From: a virus
Strand: one strand, 5' to 3'
Virus record (IMG/VR): IMGVR_UViG_3300045120_000187
Location: 1-41,516 of that record
DNA: 41,516 nucleotides
Every line of letters starts with the position of its first letter. The stretch's first letter is position 1. A model generated the notes under the pieces. That model ran no database searches and was not told the DNA's origin. It was given only the letters and a program-made list of their open reading frames with translations. Shown in pieces: positions 14,312 through 23,512 of this stretch. The position numbers and the translations under genes were made by a program.

Positions 14312-14704
14312 CTAAATGCCGGTGAGATTGTTGTCGGAAATGATCTGCTTCACGGCTGCGATGGCCGTTTGCAGGGTTTTGTAGGCGGCTACCGCCCCGC
14401 TGCTGTTGCCAGACGTGATCTGGTCCTGAGTGGAATTGAACGCGACACTCACGGCAGCGTCAGCATTTCGCATCTTCTTCAGCAACGCCGCATCGTGGCA
14501 ACGGTTGGTCAGCGAGAACGCTGTTCCGCGAGCGCAGCGCGGCAAACCAGCGTAGCTTTTCAGCGTGGCAAGCGCGGTGCCGTCATAGGTATTCCGGGCG
14601 GCGTCAACCTGCCCTTGAGTGATAGCGTACCCTTGCACGGCAGAGATAGTCGTGCAGCCAGAGAGACCGATCGCCAAAGCCGCAAGAATGAGAAATTTAC
14701 GCAT
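14312..14704 (-). CDS. Lipoprotein, possible outer-membrane spanin
   Basis: Read from the second methionine (RKFLILAALAIGLSGC), which gives a proper lipoprotein signal with the lipobox LSGC; 130 residues. The mature part is helical and alanine-rich (VSVAFNSTQDQITSGNSSG, AYKTLQTAIAAVKQII). Position beside the endolysin and holin candidates makes an outer-membrane spanin subunit possible, but the classical proline-rich segment is absent and no inner-membrane spanin is embedded in or overlapping it. Confidence 0.65.
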   Translation of the reverse strand: MRKFLILAALAIGLSGCTTISAVQGYAITQGQVDAARNTYDGTALATLKSYAGLPRCARGTAFSLTNRCHDAALLKKMRNADAAVSVAFNSTQDQITSGNSSGAVAAYKTLQTAIAAVKQIISDNNLTGI

Positions 14705-14715
14705 GAGAATTCCTT

Positions 14716-15075
14716 TCAAGAGGCCTTGCGCTGGCCTTCGAGCGCAGCGGTTGCCATTGCTGGATCAGTGATGGTGATGATCGCTTTGCCGTTTGGCGCG
14801 GCATTGACGAGGGCCTTGGGATTGGCGCCCATCGCTTCGGCCTGCCCGGTCGGGCTTGAACTCTTGATGCCGCGATAGGCCACATACAGAGCGGTCATGG
14901 CGCTAATCAGCGATAGAATGCTATTGGTCGTCGATCCCAACGCTTCGATAACGGTCTTGACCTGATCGAAGGTAATACCAAGCGCCTGTAAGTTCAGAAT
15001 TCCAAAAGCGGTTGCGGCGACGACCGACGTATAATGCGCAGCCGTGTTGACTTGTGCCTGCGTTGGCAGGGGCAT
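14716..15075 (-). CDS. Holin candidate
   Basis: A 119-residue protein with two hydrophobic helices (TSVVAATAFGILNLQALG at about 16-33 and ILSLISAMTALYVAYRG at about 53-69), separated by a short polar turn and followed by a soluble tail. The starting MPLPTQAQVNTAAHY and the place directly after the endolysin are typical of holin-like proteins in rhizobial prophages. It would permeabilise the inner membrane to release the lysozyme. Confidence 0.6.
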   Translation of the reverse strand: MPLPTQAQVNTAAHYTSVVAATAFGILNLQALGITFDQVKTVIEALGSTTNSILSLISAMTALYVAYRGIKSSSPTGQAEAMGANPKALVNAAPNGKAIITITDPAMATAALEGQRKAS

Positions 15076-15098
15076 GATGTTCTCCTTGATGTGATGGG

Positions 15099-15794
15099 TT
15101 AGGAAGTAAGAGCGTTATCGGTCCAGGCTTCGACCAGATCGTCGCGCGTTCCCTGGAAGCTGTTGATGTCGATGCCCTTAGTGAGAATGCCGGGCATTGT
15201 GTGTGGCATCGGTCCAACGCCGTCCCCGGTGAACTGCCACAGCGTCGGTTCAACCCACGGCAACGGCTTTCCAGTGCTGTCTTTCATCTTGGCAACCGGA
15301 CCGTATTCACAGAGCCAGAACGGGCATTCAGCAAACGTCTGCCTTATCTCTTCGCTGGCGTTGACAATATGTTCCTTGACGCGGTTGCCGCTGTAGAGCC
15401 ATAGCGGCCGTCCCAGCATTTCCTTGCCGATCTGGAGGAACTGGACAGCCTGTGAAAGCGTCATTTGCGAGGCTCTGTTGTCCTCCCAATCGAGCGCCAT
15501 CAACGTTCGATAGTCAGGCTGCGCTACATCGAAGAAGTGGTTGATCTGCCCCTGTACCGTGTCGCCCGTGTTGAAGTGATAGGCGCCGGTCAAGAGGTCA
15601 GCGAGCCGCGCATTCTGGACACGTCGCGCATAGGCCGGATCGGATACGCCTATTCCCTGCGTTGCCTTGTGGATCATTCCGTAAATGCCAGCCGACGCCA
15701 GCGCGCGGAAATCGGCAACCGGGTCAGTATGATGGGCATCGCTGTACATCAGATCGCCGTGGAACAGGTCCACAACGCGAGGGAAGATTGACAT
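15099..15794 (-). CDS. GH25 lysozyme endolysin
   Basis: A 231-residue single-domain glycoside hydrolase family 25 muramidase. The marks are VVDLFHGD (D at about 9), GIYGMIHKATQG, TGAYHFN, the catalytic LDWED (D about 102, E about 104), LWLYSGN, LWQFTGDG and GIDINSFQGT. It cuts the beta-1,4 link between N-acetylmuramic acid and N-acetylglucosamine. No signal peptide or cell-wall-binding domain is present, so export depends on a holin. The start overlaps the stop of the tail fibre gene. Confidence 0.9.
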   Translation of the reverse strand: MSIFPRVVDLFHGDLMYSDAHHTDPVADFRALASAGIYGMIHKATQGIGVSDPAYARRVQNARLADLLTGAYHFNTGDTVQGQINHFFDVAQPDYRTLMALDWEDNRASQMTLSQAVQFLQIGKEMLGRPLWLYSGNRVKEHIVNASEEIRQTFAECPFWLCEYGPVAKMKDSTGKPLPWVEPTLWQFTGDGVGPMPHTMPGILTKGIDINSFQGTRDDLVEAWTDNALTS

Positions 15795-16699
15795 CAGATG
15801 CCCGCGAAAATGATGTAGTTTAGGACAATGGCAGGCGGCATTTTATCAACGGGCGTGCTGATGCCGCCTTGTGCGGTGCCGGTCCAGGTATTAGTCACGA
15901 AGGAGCTAAAAGTCCCGCCCGAGCCATTGGCGCTGTTACCAAGCGAAATATGCGTGGTGTCCGTCGATCCAGAAACGGCCGTTAGATTGAAAACCGGGAT
16001 AGCGAGAGATAGCGAGCCGGAAGGCGTATAGGCTGGCAGGTTGGCAGTTAGCAAAGTTTTCGTTTGTGCGCCGCCAGTTGCGCCAAGCGTGACACCATCG
16101 GCAGTCATCGTTGTGGAGGTCAAGCGACTGGCGGCCGAACCTCCCATGTCGTCGCGGCCAAATGGTGCGCGGCCTCGCAAATCTGGCAGCGTAAAATGCG
16201 TACCGTCCGCAGAGCCGTAAGTGGTGCCGATTGCCGTAAACAAATCGGCGTAGCTCGCCCGTAGTACGGATTGGCCGAAGCAAAACAGATAACCGCTTGG
16301 GGCCGTTGTCCCCGCATAGGGCATGATGATGCCAACAGGCAAAAGCGCGAACCCTGCCTGTTTTACGGCACCTGAAGAATTAACCGTCCCGGTAACAGCA
16401 AGCCCGGTTGTGGAAACGTCCAGAACCTTCGCGCCGTTGGCTGCAACGCCGAGATTGTTCGCACCGATATGATAAACGCCTGTGTCAGGATCGGCCGCGA
16501 ATGTAATGGCTGGAGAGCCCACCGTGCCGTTTTCTGCCTTGAGCGGGCCGGTCATCGAGGTTTGACCGTCCGCCGCCACGGAATTGGTCATTTCCGTCGC
16601 GATATCGGTCCAGTTACCGTTATGGCCCGAGGCCGTTATGGTGTTGCCGGAAACGAATGTGTTCGGAACGCTATAGACGCCTGATCCGTTGCGGGACAA
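15794..16699 (-). CDS. Tail fibre with collar domain
   Basis: 301 residues read from TTG; AGGAGA lies six bases upstream, and no in-frame ATG or GTG fits better. The N-terminal part is beta-rich and repetitive (SGNTITASGHN, DPDTGVYHIGANN). The middle has the phage collar motif PVGIIMPYAGTTAPSGYLFCFGQ at about 120-142, with FTLPDLRGRAPFGRD. The C-terminus is a beta-sandwich-like domain ending in MPPAIVLNYIIFAG. It is probably the host-recognition fibre. Confidence 0.85.
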   Translation of the reverse strand: MSRNGSGVYSVPNTFVSGNTITASGHNGNWTDIATEMTNSVAADGQTSMTGPLKAENGTVGSPAITFAADPDTGVYHIGANNLGVAANGAKVLDVSTTGLAVTGTVNSSGAVKQAGFALLPVGIIMPYAGTTAPSGYLFCFGQSVLRASYADLFTAIGTTYGSADGTHFTLPDLRGRAPFGRDDMGGSAASRLTSTTMTADGVTLGATGGAQTKTLLTANLPAYTPSGSLSLAIPVFNLTAVSGSTDTTHISLGNSANGSGGTFSSFVTNTWTGTAQGGISTPVDKMPPAIVLNYIIFAGI

Positions 16700-16752
16700 G
16701 TCGATTCTCCTTTTCCGTTGCTTGTCAGCAAGGGATGTGCTAGTTTTCGTTT

Positions 16753-17373
16753 ATGCCGTTCAAGAAAATGCCGCCGCTATACATGATTTGGATTGGTATG
16801 CGGGGACGCTGCACTAATCCGAAATACCGCCAATGGAAGGATTATGGCGGCCGCGGAATCTCGATCTGTTCACGCTGGGACAGCTACAAGATTTTTGAGC
16901 AGGACATGGGGGACAGGCCGCCCAATGCCACGCTAGAACGCATCGATAACGATGGGCCGTACTCTCCAGAGAATTGCAAATGGGCTACTCGTAAAGAGCA
17001 GGCACGCAACCGGCGCGTCACTCGCTATGTGATGATCGAAGGCATGAAATATCGCGCCGCTGATTTGGCGGAGATCTCAGGTCTCAAGACGGACACCATT
17101 TTAGAGCGCGCGCAGAGCGGGCTTACTTACGAAGAGGTCATCGTCCCCGAGCGACGCATTTTCCACGAGGGCCTAGCGAGAGGCGGGCCAGCAAACGGGC
17201 GCCGTCAACAATCGAAAACCCATTGCCCAAAGGGACACGAATACAGCAGCGAAAATACCGGCATAAGCCCGCAAGGATGGCGCAGATGCAGGAGATGCCG
17301 CGCCGACCAGCAGCTAGAATACATGCGAAGGAAATCTACTGTTGCGTCTGATCCATCATCAGCGCGCGAATGA
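16753..17373 (+). CDS. Free-standing homing endonuclease (HNH-like)
   Basis: A 206-residue protein on the strand opposite its neighbours. [20 protein letters not shown] at about 16-35 and [20 protein letters not shown] at about 60-79 form the conserved nuclease core of mobile phage endonucleases. After a linker comes a zinc-ribbon-like CPKGH...CRRC (C158, H162, C179, C182). Genes of this sort spread by cutting alleles lacking them. It separates the fibre gene from the internal virion genes and overlaps the 3' end of the 17336 gene by 38 bases tail to tail. Confidence 0.8.
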   Translation: MPFKKMPPLYMIWIGMRGRCTNPKYRQWKDYGGRGISICSRWDSYKIFEQDMGDRPPNATLERIDNDGPYSPENCKWATRKEQARNRRVTRYVMIEGMKYRAADLAEISGLKTDTILERAQSGLTYEEVIVPERRIFHEGLARGGPANGRRQQSKTHCPKGHEYSSENTGISPQGWRRCRRCRADQQLEYMRRKSTVASDPSSARE

Positions 17374-18670
17374 TGGCTGCGCGCTTCGCTGGACTAGCAA
17401 GGGACATTTTTGGATTAGCTACCCGCTCTTGATAGAGGGGAGAACGTTTTCGCATTAATTCATCCGCTTTGTTGAGGCTTCGCTTGGCAAGCGCATTAGC
17501 GATCGCCTTTGAACCAGCGCCGATTGATGCAGGAATGGACGCGCCGATAAAGGCGCCTGGCAGCCCGCCCACGGATGCACCAATCCCCGCCCCCGTACCC
17601 GTTGCTAGGGTTTGCATCGCGCCCCCGCCGCCGCCCATCCAGTTTGCTACGCGCCGCGAAGCATTCCGAACCGGGCCGCCACCAACCACGCCATTGAGCG
17701 CAGCAATCTCGCCGTCCGAAAGCCCGGAGACTTCCTTGGGCTTCTCTAGGGCCGCCGCGACTTTTGAGCGGATGGTGTTATCAAGGTTGAGGCCGGAATT
17801 TGCTGCTTTTGCTCTATTCTCGGCACGCTCAAGGATGCCGGTATTTGCGCGGTCGAGATTTCCGGTAATATCGTTTGAGCGCATCGCTGCGGCGTAGTTG
17901 CCGCGCCCTCTTTCGAATAGGGCTTGCGTGGCGGAAGGGGTTCCAGCCAGAACATCCTGCGGAGCAATGTTGGGAAGGAGCTGATCCATTCCCTTAATTG
18001 CTCGACTGGATGCCAACTGATCTTTTGCGGCCTGCGGATTGAAGTTCTGGGCTGTGGCTTGGAGGGATTCGCGGAGCGATTGGAGATTTGCTGCCGTGAA
18101 TATCGCGTCGGGAGGGACATCCTGAAGTGCTTTCAACTTGGCAAACGTTGCCGGTGCATCAACCGGGTGTATGCCGCTGTCGAAAAGCTCTTGTGCAAGC
18201 TTTTGACTGTGAGCGGCAACTGATGCCCCAGTCAAATCCAGGCCGGAGGCCTTGGCCGCTTGTATATCAGTCCCGCCGGCTTTAGCCAATTCTTCCGTGG
18301 AAGGCACCACCGGCTTTTCAGCCTTCAGCGCCATTTTAGCCCCCGGAATAGCCATATCGCCAGCGCGAACGGCCGGATTGACTGGCGTTCCCATGGCCGC
18401 CAAATCAAGAACGCGGCCCATGCCCGCGCCCCCATTTTCGCTTGACGGCACTGGGGCATTGCCGGCCATTACGTCACCCGGAAGGGTAGCGGCCGAGACT
18501 GCGGAATCTGCAACACCACGAACAAGCCTTTCCGGCCATGTTTGATAGCGTTCGCCGGTCAGGCCCAGCAGCTTGTCAACGACGCCACGCGGTTGGTCCG
18601 ATCCGTCCGCCTCTGCCGCTCTAGCCCTTGCGCCCGCAAGCGCCAAAGCGCGTTGCTGCTCTATGGTCAT
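17336..18670 (-). CDS. Internal virion / DNA-ejection-type protein
   Basis: 444 residues starting at the ATG that overlaps the preceding stop. The first half is alanine-rich and helical. Residues about 340-400 are a glycine-rich hydrophobic stretch ([20 protein letters not shown]) that could insert into a membrane, followed by a basic end. Size, order after two other internal proteins, and composition fit a podovirus ejection protein that helps form the DNA channel. No enzymatic motif is visible. The last 38 bases overlap the convergent endonuclease gene. Confidence 0.6.
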   Translation of the reverse strand: MTIEQQRALALAGARARAAEADGSDQPRGVVDKLLGLTGERYQTWPERLVRGVADSAVSAATLPGDVMAGNAPVPSSENGGAGMGRVLDLAAMGTPVNPAVRAGDMAIPGAKMALKAEKPVVPSTEELAKAGGTDIQAAKASGLDLTGASVAAHSQKLAQELFDSGIHPVDAPATFAKLKALQDVPPDAIFTAANLQSLRESLQATAQNFNPQAAKDQLASSRAIKGMDQLLPNIAPQDVLAGTPSATQALFERGRGNYAAAMRSNDITGNLDRANTGILERAENRAKAANSGLNLDNTIRSKVAAALEKPKEVSGLSDGEIAALNGVVGGGPVRNASRRVANWMGGGGGAMQTLATGTGAGIGASVGGLPGAFIGASIPASIGAGSKAIANALAKRSLNKADELMRKRSPLYQERVANPKMSLASPAKRAAIIRALMMDQTQQ

Positions 18671-20739
18671 TTCCACAGTGCGCGCTCCTCGGGCGTCATG
18701 TGCTTCCATAGCTTGGGATCAACGCCGGACGGCGCGGACGATGATGCTTCTTGTGCAGTTTGCGGAGACGACGCTTGATCCCGCTGCTTGATACGATCGA
18801 CCGATGCCTGGCTTTCCTTGCTGATAAGCGGGAAATCATCAACCATCGGCCCCATACCATTACGCCAGCGATCCTGAAGGGCGTTGACCTTGCCCTGCAT
18901 CAGATTGGCTTCCGTCTTGATCGCGGAACGTAATTCGGGGAGGGACTTGGCTGCATCCAAGTTAGCAAGAGCGCGGGCGCGTTCCGCCTCCGATCCAGCC
19001 GAACCAGCGTAGAACTTCGTCACCTCTTCCGAGAAGTGGTTTTTTGCCGTCATGAAGTCGTTATAGGCTTTGCCTTCCGGCGTACCCTGCACGGCGGCAT
19101 TATGCGCCTTGTTGGCGTAGTAGCTCAAGAAAGGAACACCGGATTCCCCGACCTTGCCTAGCACACCTTCATTTTCCGGGGCTTTCAGCCGCTCCAGTGC
19201 ATCCGACATTTCGCCGGCATGTTGAAGCGCCGTATTGCCTGCACTAATCTGGCCTGCGGGAGAACCGACGCCGCCCGACTTGAACTCATTGCGGACCTTG
19301 ACGCGCGCGGTTGCGTTGCCTGCCTCGAATGATGGATCAGCCTGCGTGACATCTCGTGCCAGCTTTTGACCATATTCCGTCTTGAGCAGCATCCCGGTCG
19401 GATATGGCGCGCGGCCTTCGATAACAGCCTGCACTTGTGAGGCATAGCCGGGATCATCCTTTTGGAGCGCCGCGATGTATTCCTTGCCATGGACATTCAT
19501 CAAATCCGGCTGGGTGGTATCGACCTGCGGCGTCGCGGATTTCTGGGCGTTGTAATCCTCGCGGGTCGGCGGATAACCGTAAACCGGCTGGCCGTATTTG
19601 TCCTTGCCGACAATGCCCCATTTCGGTTCATCGGCGCCGTCATAGATGACCTTTCCGGTCTTGGTGACGAGCTTGCCGCCAACCGCAACAGGGGTATTGT
19701 CCGTCGTAATCTTGCTCGTGATGTAGGCGCTGGCGAGGGCCTGCCCCATCTTGCGCTCTTGCGGGTTCTGGCTTTGCAGCATCGCCGCGATCCGCGCCTT
19801 TGCAGGGTCGTCAGGAGTCGCTGGGGCGGTCTGTGGTGCGGCTTGCGGCGCGAGCGCCTGCGCTACCGGGGAAGCCTGCGGACCCGCTGTGGGCGGCCCT
19901 GCGACCTGATACGGGGAAGTCCCTTGCGTTGGCTGGGCATTCGGCGGGATTTCCGAATTATCATCATAAAACGCGGTCTTGCCGAGCATTTGCCCCGGAC
20001 CTTGCGCCCATGTCGGCGGAGACCGGCCGAGCGCTGCCTGTGCCTGCGGCGAAAAGAACATGGTCTTGCCTTCGGTCGGGTCATTCGGGGCCTGTCCGCC
20101 CTCGCCATAGGCACCTTTGATAGCCGCGTCGGCCTGCGCTACCTGTTTCGGGTCTTGCAAGGCGGCAACCATCCTCGAACGTCCGGCTTGCGTATTCCAA
20201 GGCTCGAACTGGTTCGGTGCCTGCACCACGGCGGACGGCGTATCGCCGCCATAGCTGCCATCCACCGCACGGTTGCGGATGACATTGGCAACGCCGGCCT
20301 GCCCTGCTGGGGTGTTTTCCTCCCCTAGAATGGTCTTTATCATGTTCAGCCGGTCTTGTCCGGAGGGCGGATCAAGCGGGCTAGGGTCATTGTTGGAATA
20401 GATTTTGTATGGCTCGGAAAGCGCGGTCGCGACGGGGCTGGGAGCGCCTGTGGTGGGCACTTCTGATCCCGGCATGGCCGAAGCCTGCGGAGACGCACCG
20501 GCGCCCGGATTTAGGAAGTCCAGATAGGCTTTGCTGGTGCCGGCGTCGTCGGACTTCTGCTTTTGATCGTCCTGGTACATTTCGTACCCGCCGAGCGCGC
20601 CCTGCAATGCCCTTGCCGCGCCTTGCGTCCATGCCTGCACCGGGGACGTATCCGCGCCCTGTTGCATCAAGGCAAAGGCAATCCGGCGCTTGTAGTCGTC
20701 GGGCGATAGGTTGACCTGAGTGGTGGGAATGAGCGCCAT
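18667..20739 (-). CDS. Internal virion protein with SleB-like cell wall hydrolase domain
   Basis: 690 residues. A domain at about 128-260 carries ILGEENTPAGQAGVANVIRN (glutamates near 140), PNQFEPWN, DPTEGKTMFFSP and WAQGPGQMLGKTAFY, the pattern of the SleB/CwlJ hydrolase family. The rest is low-complexity alanine/proline/glutamine sequence and a helical C-terminus (about 490-690). It probably travels in the virion and opens peptidoglycan during DNA entry, like internal transglycosylases of other podoviruses. It overlaps both neighbours by a few bases or none. Confidence 0.75.
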   Translation of the reverse strand: MALIPTTQVNLSPDDYKRRIAFALMQQGADTSPVQAWTQGAARALQGALGGYEMYQDDQKQKSDDAGTSKAYLDFLNPGAGASPQASAMPGSEVPTTGAPSPVATALSEPYKIYSNNDPSPLDPPSGQDRLNMIKTILGEENTPAGQAGVANVIRNRAVDGSYGGDTPSAVVQAPNQFEPWNTQAGRSRMVAALQDPKQVAQADAAIKGAYGEGGQAPNDPTEGKTMFFSPQAQAALGRSPPTWAQGPGQMLGKTAFYDDNSEIPPNAQPTQGTSPYQVAGPPTAGPQASPVAQALAPQAAPQTAPATPDDPAKARIAAMLQSQNPQERKMGQALASAYITSKITTDNTPVAVGGKLVTKTGKVIYDGADEPKWGIVGKDKYGQPVYGYPPTREDYNAQKSATPQVDTTQPDLMNVHGKEYIAALQKDDPGYASQVQAVIEGRAPYPTGMLLKTEYGQKLARDVTQADPSFEAGNATARVKVRNEFKSGGVGSPAGQISAGNTALQHAGEMSDALERLKAPENEGVLGKVGESGVPFLSYYANKAHNAAVQGTPEGKAYNDFMTAKNHFSEEVTKFYAGSAGSEAERARALANLDAAKSLPELRSAIKTEANLMQGKVNALQDRWRNGMGPMVDDFPLISKESQASVDRIKQRDQASSPQTAQEASSSAPSGVDPKLWKHMTPEERALWK

Positions 20740-21549
20740 TTACTTGCCCCCAATCCCCTTAAATCCGCTCATGCCCCAGCCGCCGAGGGCCGCGCCACCG
20801 AGACCAAATAAGCCGCCCATCATCGCGTTATTGTAGTTGGTCTGTGTCTGCCACGGCAAAAGGCTGTTCTGGTAGCCCTGCTGAGTAATGCCGGCCACAT
20901 CCGTATTAGCAACCGAACTCTGCGGCGTTGACCCGAAATTGGGCATGGAGACCTGACCGCCGGACATCAGGGCGGTGATTTCATTGATCGGCTGGTTACG
21001 CGCCTGTAGCGCCAACTGCGCGGCCTGTCCCTGGCCGGTCAAGGCGAGCTGGTCATAGGCGTCATTCTTGGAGCGGTTGAAGGCATCCTGCGCCTGCGTG
21101 TACTGATCCGAGCCGGGCATAATGCCCCGGTTCATCAGCGTGGTTTCCTGAGAATCCCAGTCCCGCGCAAACTGCGGATCGAGTCGCTTCGAGCCAAGAT
21201 CGAAGAGGCTCTTTTGCATCGCATCGTTGCTGAGATCCACCGGGGTCGAAAGCAGATTCCCGATGGAGTCGGCTTGGTTAGACGCGATATTGCCGATTTT
21301 GCCTTGAGTGGCCGTCTGTTGATCGTAAAGCTGCTGTTGTTCCGGCGATAGCGTCGTGGTGGCCGTATATTGCGGCGTCCCGTCCGCCCATGTTCCATTT
21401 TGCGAATAGGTCAAGGTTCCTTGCGGCGTGACCTGATTAGTCGAATTTAGCTCCTGCTGGGTCGTCGATGTCGCCTTGTTCGACGCGGTTTGCGCGTTTG
21501 CAGTCGCGACCGGATCGGGAGCGGGAGGCGGGGAAGCAGGGCTGCTCAT
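20740..21549 (-). CDS. Virion structural protein (internal or tail)
   Basis: 269 residues from the ATG that overlaps the upstream stop as ATGA; a GGAG lies 11 bases before it. The N-terminus SSPASPPPAPDPVATANAQ and long glutamine/asparagine-rich helices are usual for a structural protein placed before the internal hydrolase gene in rhizobial podoviruses. The C-terminus has a glycine-rich hydrophobic patch (MMGGLFGLGGAALGG) that may be membrane-active. The exact role is unknown. Confidence 0.65.
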   Translation of the reverse strand: MSSPASPPPAPDPVATANAQTASNKATSTTQQELNSTNQVTPQGTLTYSQNGTWADGTPQYTATTTLSPEQQQLYDQQTATQGKIGNIASNQADSIGNLLSTPVDLSNDAMQKSLFDLGSKRLDPQFARDWDSQETTLMNRGIMPGSDQYTQAQDAFNRSKNDAYDQLALTGQGQAAQLALQARNQPINEITALMSGGQVSMPNFGSTPQSSVANTDVAGITQQGYQNSLLPWQTQTNYNNAMMGGLFGLGGAALGGWGMSGFKGIGGK

Positions 21550-21959
21550 TTCATCCATTTCTCCGCATCCTCATGGAACAACGCATAAAGCAATGCGTCA
21601 TCCTTTCGATGCGGGCCGTAGTATCGTTTCTGTACGCCTTCGAAGGTGAACCCAAGGCGGGGAAGCAATTTCTGCATCACCCGGTTAGTTCGTCTTGTCT
21701 TGGCCGTGATCCGTTGCGCGCGGATCTGCCGGAATACATAGCGGCACCCCACGCCCATGGCGTAGCGGGTCAATGCTCCCGGCCCGTAGATCGAAACCTC
21801 GATGTTTGCGCCAGTCCAGTTATTAAACAGAGCGCCGCCGCATAGCGTTCGATTATCCCGCGTGAACCCGATGCCGACATAAGGCGGGGAAAAGTGTTCG
21901 CCTATCCCGAATGAAACATACTCGGCAATCCATTGGTCCTTGCCAAAGACGGCAATCAC
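21546..21959 (-). CDS. GNAT-like acetyltransferase of the virion module
   Basis: 137 residues. The second half has the GNAT pattern: a beta strand, a helix starting RTNRVMQKLLPRLGFTFEG (about 90-108) and then KRYYGPHRKDDALLYAL. Acetyl-CoA-dependent N-acetyltransferases of this shape recur among podovirus structural genes, where the substrate is not established. The glycine-rich acetyl-CoA loop is weak, so an inactive structural descendant is possible. It overlaps both neighbours by four bases. Confidence 0.65.
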   Translation of the reverse strand: MIAVFGKDQWIAEYVSFGIGEHFSPPYVGIGFTRDNRTLCGGALFNNWTGANIEVSIYGPGALTRYAMGVGCRYVFRQIRAQRITAKTRRTNRVMQKLLPRLGFTFEGVQKRYYGPHRKDDALLYALFHEDAEKWMK

Positions 21960-23512
21960 AGAAATTCGCCAAGCTGGAACGTGATATTAAAGCCGTTGAT
22001 CTGCACCAAAACCGCCCCGGTCGAATTGGTCGAGGTCCGAAAGTGAACCGAAGCGCATTGTCCAATGCCGCTGATCGTGGTCCAGTCCGCCGAGCTTCGC
22101 CCTTCAGTCGCATATACGTCCGTATCGTAAATCGCTCCGTCATAGAGCGCAGAGGCAATCACCGCCGCCGTTGGCGTTCCAATCGTGGCGTTGTCTCGAT
22201 AATCGGTCGAGACGCCAAGCGACGGCGTGATATCGGAATCCGTCGTAATAAGAGGCTGCAATTCCCCGAACTGCTTTTGAAGGCCCTTGGCGTTGAAATA
22301 GTTATAAGCTGTCTGCCCCTCGGCCTGGATCGCGGTAGCACCGTCCACCGCTCCTTTATCCGCTTCCTTCACCGTGCCGTCATTGCCGCCGAAATAAAGC
22401 CTGTCATTGAACACCGCAAAACAATTACCATCCCATCCCGTAAACCGGCACCATGCGCCGGTCAGCGTGTTCATGACGTATTGATATTGCGTAATGCCCT
22501 CCGACACCGGCACGTTCAGAATTGCCATCGTGGAACGCGGATAAGCCGTCAACTCCCAGCCGAAATTCGTTCCAAAGCTTCTCGTCGCCGTGTTCATGGC
22601 CCGGTTAATGCGCTGGGTCAGCGCAACGCCCGCATCGGCGCCACGATCGATTTGCAGCGCCTTGGACAACGGCAGAACGCCGTCAAGGTTTATTAGAGCG
22701 ATATCGCCGGCCACTTTCGTAAAACACTTGTAGCCCATCGGAGGGCCTAGATTGAACACGCCCTGCAATGCAAAGTCGGTCGCGGGATCAGTGCCAGAAT
22801 AAACCGCTACCTGCCCCCTGGAGGAAATGAACACCGCATAATCGTCAGGGCCAAGTCCCGCATCAAGCGTCCATGTCCCCATGGCGACGAGATAGCCGCC
22901 CATCTGGAACACCGAGCCGAGCGGGAACTTTGTTGCAGCTCCCGCGATGCTATCGAGCGGCAGATAACAAGCGTCCATCGATCCCGACAGGACGCCCCAT
23001 ATCCGCTTCTTGAACACGTTGACATTGATGATATCAGCGCCGGTAACGCCCGTTATCGAAGGCGTCGCCCAAACCGAGCCGTTGTAATGCACCGGATCGT
23101 CAAGCCCGGAAACAGCCCACAGATAGGAGGTGTTCGCAGACGTGACATAATTGACGTAGCGCCAGCGGCTGGACGATCGGCTGGTGATAGTGGTCGCGGA
23201 TGCGGCGCCCGAGGCCGTGCAGTCATAAAACGTCCCGTTGCAAACCCCAAACAGCTTGTTGGCCGGATCGGTCAGTCCGTTATAAACCATCAGAGTTTCG
23301 ACGGGATTAGCCGAGATGGCATCGGTCCAGGCCGCATATCCCTTGCGGATTTCGATATAGCCGGGCTGCGGAAAGTAGTTGTCCAGAACGATGGCGCGCT
23401 CCGGTTTCATGTTGGAAAGCGGGCTTACCGCATCCCACCCTTCCGTAGGCGCCGGAATTGACCTCCCCTCGGCAACCCGCCGTCTATTACCGGATCGCAG
23501 CGGTTTAAGCAT
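21956..23512 (-). CDS. Head-closure / tail stabilisation protein (beta-propeller, P22 gp10-like)
   Basis: 518 residues with repeating beta-strand units rich in aromatic and glycine residues (YLWAVSGLDDPVHYNGSVW, RIWGVLSGSMDACYL, DRLYFGGNDGTVKEAD), consistent with a propeller. Its place after the connector gene and length close to P22 gp10 support a packaged-DNA stabilisation protein that seals the head and forms the short tail. No tape measure gene is present anywhere. Confidence 0.65.
   Translation of the reverse strand: MLKPLRSGNRRRVAEGRSIPAPTEGWDAVSPLSNMKPERAIVLDNYFPQPGYIEIRKGYAAWTDAISANPVETLMVYNGLTDPANKLFGVCNGTFYDCTASGAASATTITSRSSSRWRYVNYVTSANTSYLWAVSGLDDPVHYNGSVWATPSITGVTGADIINVNVFKKRIWGVLSGSMDACYLPLDSIAGAATKFPLGSVFQMGGYLVAMGTWTLDAGLGPDDYAVFISSRGQVAVYSGTDPATDFALQGVFNLGPPMGYKCFTKVAGDIALINLDGVLPLSKALQIDRGADAGVALTQRINRAMNTATRSFGTNFGWELTAYPRSTMAILNVPVSEGITQYQYVMNTLTGAWCRFTGWDGNCFAVFNDRLYFGGNDGTVKEADKGAVDGATAIQAEGQTAYNYFNAKGLQKQFGELQPLITTDSDITPSLGVSTDYRDNATIGTPTAAVIASALYDGAIYDTDVYATEGRSSADWTTISGIGQCASVHFRTSTNSTGAVLVQINGFNITFQLGEFL

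Noticed and set aside
19462-20328. Long + strand ORF of 288 codons
   Set aside because: Antisense shadow of the hydrolase-containing virion gene; arginine-rich composition with no domain.
21911-22696. + strand ORF of 261 codons opposite the beta-propeller gene
   Set aside because: Shadow frame: arginine/histidine-rich, no ribosome-binding site, and the minus-strand gene is clearly real.
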